NCBI RefSeq assembly: GCF_008642335.1
Contig: NZ_CP029191.1
Location: 7,626,001 to 7,690,000, forward strand
Direction: 5' to 3'
Source of the DNA: Streptomyces venezuelae
GTDB taxonomy: Bacteria > Actinomycetota > Actinomycetes > Streptomycetales > Streptomycetaceae
Length of the DNA: 64,000 nucleotides
Under the pieces are notes generated by a model, which saw only the letters and a list, made by a program, of their open reading frames with translations, made no database searches and was not told the DNA's origin. Of the stretch, positions 62,049 through 64,000 are shown one piece after another (position 1 is the first letter of the stretch; every line of letters begins with the position of its first letter). The translations under genes and the position numbers were made by a program.

Positions 62049-62939
62049 TCAGGCTCGTGTCGGTTCCGGAGCGGACCTGCTCCAGAACTCGACCAGGGCG
62101 GCGGCGAGTTGCTCGGGGGCCTCCTCCGCGATGTGGTGGCCGGACTCCACGGGGCCCCCGGTCGGCGGTGCTTCCGCCCAGTCGCGCCAGACGTCCAGTA
62201 CGTCGCCGTAGAGATCGACCATGTCGTCGCGGGTGGCCCACAGCACCTGCAGAGGGCACGCGATGCGCCGGCCGGCCCGCCGGTCGGCGTCGTCGTGTTC
62301 CCGGTCGACACCGAGCCCCGCCCGGTAGTCCTCGCACATGGCGTGCACGGTGGCCGGGTCGTGGATCGCGCGCCGGTAGTCCTCGTACGCCTCGTCGCCC
62401 ATGTGCTCGGACGTGGCCTTGTACCAGGCGTCGGGGTCGGCGTTGATGACGCGTTCGGCGGGCTTGTCGGTCTGCCCGAGGAAGAACCAGTGCCACCAGC
62501 TCGCGGCGAACCTCGCGTCGCAGCGCCCCAGCGCCTCGCCGATGGGGACGGCGTCGAGGACGCTCAGAGCGGACACGGCCTCGGGGTGATCCAGGGTGAG
62601 GCGCGTCGCCACGTAGGCGCCCCGGTCGTGCCCCACCACGGCGAACCGTTCGTGCCCGAGTCCGCGCATCACCGCGAGGCAGTCACGCGCCATGGCGCGC
62701 TTGGAGTACGGGCCGTGCCGCTCGTCGGTCGGCGGCTTCTCGGAGCCTCCGTAGCCCCGCAGGTCCGGGCAGACGACCGTGTACCCGGCCGCGACCAGCA
62801 GTGGGGCGACGCGGTGCCAGGTCGCGTGGGTGCGGGGATGGCCGTGCAGGAGCAGCACCGCGGGCCCGGCGCCGCCGTGCCTGACCCGCAGTCGCACGCC
62901 GTCGCCCTCGCGCCGCGTCAGCTCGAAGTCGTCGAACAC
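62049..62939 (-). CDS. alpha/beta hydrolase similar to haloacetate dehalogenases
   Basis: The 296-residue protein has the nucleophile Asp105 in VVGHDRGAY, with the oxyanion HGHPRTHATW and the late His in ESGHHIAEE. His150-Trp151 (SWWHWFFLG) and Tyr205 match the halide pocket of fluoroacetate dehalogenases, which cleave haloacetates. Of the two Arg that bind carboxylate, Arg106 is present but the other position is Tyr109, so an altered substrate is likely. GTG at 62939 follows AGGAGGTCAT. It is divergent from a MarR regulator. Confidence 0.8.
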   Translation of the reverse strand: MFDDFELTRREGDGVRLRVRHGGAGPAVLLLHGHPRTHATWHRVAPLLVAAGYTVVCPDLRGYGGSEKPPTDERHGPYSKRAMARDCLAVMRGLGHERFAVVGHDRGAYVATRLTLDHPEAVSALSVLDAVPIGEALGRCDARFAASWWHWFFLGQTDKPAERVINADPDAWYKATSEHMGDEAYEDYRRAIHDPATVHAMCEDYRAGLGVDREHDDADRRAGRRIACPLQVLWATRDDMVDLYGDVLDVWRDWAEAPPTGGPVESGHHIAEEAPEQLAAALVEFWSRSAPEPTRA

Positions 62940-63019
62940 ATGACCTCCTGTGTCTCAACCGGTGCCTCGAACACCGTAGGGGCGGACGAGTACCCACCAG
63001 GGGAGGGTAGAAAGGACTC

Positions 63020-63547
63020 ATGGTCGAACCCGGGAAGTGTCCTGAGGACGCGGACGACGTCGACGCGGTGACGCGGGCGGTCCTGACGGCGTCGAGACTG
63101 CTGATCGCCGTGTCGGCGCGGTCCCTCGCGCAGGTCGAGGAGCGGGTGACGCTCCCTCAGTTCCGTATGCTCGTCGTACTTTCGACGCGCGGGGCCACGA
63201 AACTGGTCACGCTCGCCGAGCACTTGCGGGTGGCGCCGTCGACCGCCATGCGGATGGTGGACCGGCTCATCGCGATGGGCCTGGCCGACCGGCAGGTCAA
63301 TCCCCGCAACCGCCGTGAGACGTTGCTCCGGGTCACCGAGGAGGGGCGGCGGACCGTCGAGACCGTCACCGCCCGGCGCAGGGAAGAGGTCACGGCGATC
63401 GTCGAGCGGCTCGCACCGGAGCAACGCGGGGCTCTGGTCGCGGCGTTGACCGCGTTCAACGAGGCCGGCGGCGAGCCGCCGGTCGCGGACACGGACGGCA
63501 GGGAATCGCATCCGCTCGGCTGGGCGGAGGCGACGACCGGGGCCTGA
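63020..63547 (+). CDS. MarR-family transcriptional regulator
   Basis: The 175-residue protein has a MarR winged helix: [14 protein letters not shown], then [48 protein letters not shown]. The flanking helices mediate dimerisation. The C-terminal 25 residues are a hydrophilic extension. Being divergent from the dehalogenase-like gene over 80 bases, it probably controls that gene. AAAGGA lies just before the ATG. Confidence 0.92.
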   Translation: MVEPGKCPEDADDVDAVTRAVLTASRLLIAVSARSLAQVEERVTLPQFRMLVVLSTRGATKLVTLAEHLRVAPSTAMRMVDRLIAMGLADRQVNPRNRRETLLRVTEEGRRTVETVTARRREEVTAIVERLAPEQRGALVAALTAFNEAGGEPPVADTDGRESHPLGWAEATTGA

Positions 63548-63623
63548 GAGCCCGTGTCATCAGCGCGGACAGGTCAGCGCCGGTGGCCCAGCGGGCGATG
63601 AGCGAGCGATACGAGCCATGGGG

Positions 63624-63661
63624 GTGTGCGGCGCTCCGGTTCGAGCCGGAGCGCCGCACAC
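63624..63661. terminator. strong 16-bp hairpin terminator
   Basis: GTGTGCGGCGCTCCGG and its perfect complement flank a TTCGAG loop. It lies between the MarR stop and the metE stop, so it probably terminates both convergent genes, chiefly metE. Confidence 0.85.
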
Positions 63662-63664
63662 GCG

Positions 63665-64000
63665 TCAGGACGCGCTCGTCCCGATCTCCGCGCGGACCGT
63701 CCTGGCCGCCGCGACCAGGTTCTCCAGCGACGCGCGGGTCTCGGGCCAGCCACGCGTCTTCAGGCCGCAGTCCGGGTTGACCCAGAGCCGTTCGGCGGGG
63801 ATGGCGTCGAGCCCCTTGCGCAGCAGCGCGGCCGCCTCATCGGCGCCGGGGACGCGCGGGGAGTGGATGTCGTACACGCCGGGGCCCGCCTCGCGCGGAT
63901 AGCCGTGGGCGGCGAGTTCGCGCGCCACCTGCATGTGCGAGCGGGCCGCCTCCAGGCTGATGACATCGGCGTCGAGGTCGTCGATGGCCTGGACGACATC
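63665..64000 (-). CDS. metE: cobalamin-independent methionine synthase, C-terminal end
   Basis: Only the last 111 residues are in the window; the gene continues past the right edge. They include [13 protein letters not shown] and [22 protein letters not shown], the C-terminal MetE signature with one of the zinc-binding cysteines. The enzyme transfers a methyl group from methyltetrahydrofolate to homocysteine in the cytoplasm. Regulation (often by a B12 riboswitch) cannot be seen from this end. A strong hairpin follows the stop. Confidence 0.96.
   Translation of the reverse strand, partial: DVVQAIDDLDADVISLEAARSHMQVARELAAHGYPREAGPGVYDIHSPRVPGADEAAALLRKGLDAIPAERLWVNPDCGLKTRGWPETRASLENLVAAARTVRAEIGTSAS

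Overview
The window is typical Streptomyces-type actinobacterial chromosome. GC is very high with strong third-position bias, GTG and TTG starts are common, ATGA/GTGA translational couplings are frequent, and there are many one- and two-component regulators. No rRNA, intact tRNA, insertion sequence, integrase, phage module or CRISPR array is visible. Both ends are cut: the left edge lies inside an MMPL transporter and the right edge inside metE.

Layout. 1-3 kb: MMPL transporter tail, a type III polyketide synthase, an internally shortened acyl-ACP desaturase relative and an ICMT-type methyltransferase, tightly overlapping. 3-8.3 kb: LacI regulator, thioredoxin, disulfide-type flavoenzyme and a NERD-helicase fusion. 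8.3-12.6 kb: a self-sufficient P450-reductase fusion divergent from a PAS-LuxR regulator. 12.6-16.3 kb: M20 peptidase, YbdK-type ligase, then a fluoride riboswitch with two crcB genes, and a TPR protein. 16.4-24.5 kb: pirin, EF-hand protein, a PucR-type regulator divergent from a ferredoxin-reductase/desaturase pair, a secreted beta-propeller, an MFS exporter and a small membrane protein.

24.4-36.1 kb is the most interesting region. A divergent promoter region separates two sets of genes. Leftward is a fully coupled operon of a double-TIR protein, a degenerate NB-ARC/TIR protein and a HIT hydrolase. Rightward is an FxSxx-COOH-type RiPP locus: a 61-aa precursor ending in WESAV rather than FxSxx, a radical SAM/SPASM maturase, a TIR-like FxsC, a 1306-aa FxsT (ParA-like, TIR-like, NB-ARC, TPR), a MinD-like protein without P-loop lysines, and a protein made of two tandem copies of one domain. 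I infer a peptide-modifying and nucleotide-signalling, possibly conflict-type, system.

36.2-47.7 kb: CPA1-like antiporter, HTH/DUF2975 pair with 20-bp tandem repeats and a large inverted repeat, Imm5-type immunity protein, NarL-type two-component pair preceded by 33-bp repeats, secreted amidase, acyl-CoA ligase, an enolase divergent from a MarR regulator with an operator-like palindrome, and a degraded Asp/Glu racemase-family pseudogene. 47.7-57.7 kb: ECF sigma factor with a CU044_5270 partner, VOC protein, aminoglycoside-phosphotransferase fold protein, LysR/SDR divergent pair, a frameshifted membrane-anchored HTH gene, acetyltransferase, secreted EEP phosphatase/nuclease, membrane protein, alpha/beta hydrolase and a Nep1-like (NPP1) secreted protein. 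57.7-64 kb: small conserved proteins, a tRNA 3'-end-like remnant, a secreted GH65 enzyme, a haloacetate-dehalogenase-like hydrolase divergent from a MarR regulator, a strong terminator and the metE 3' end.

All calls come from reading translations and motifs by eye. No database search was run.
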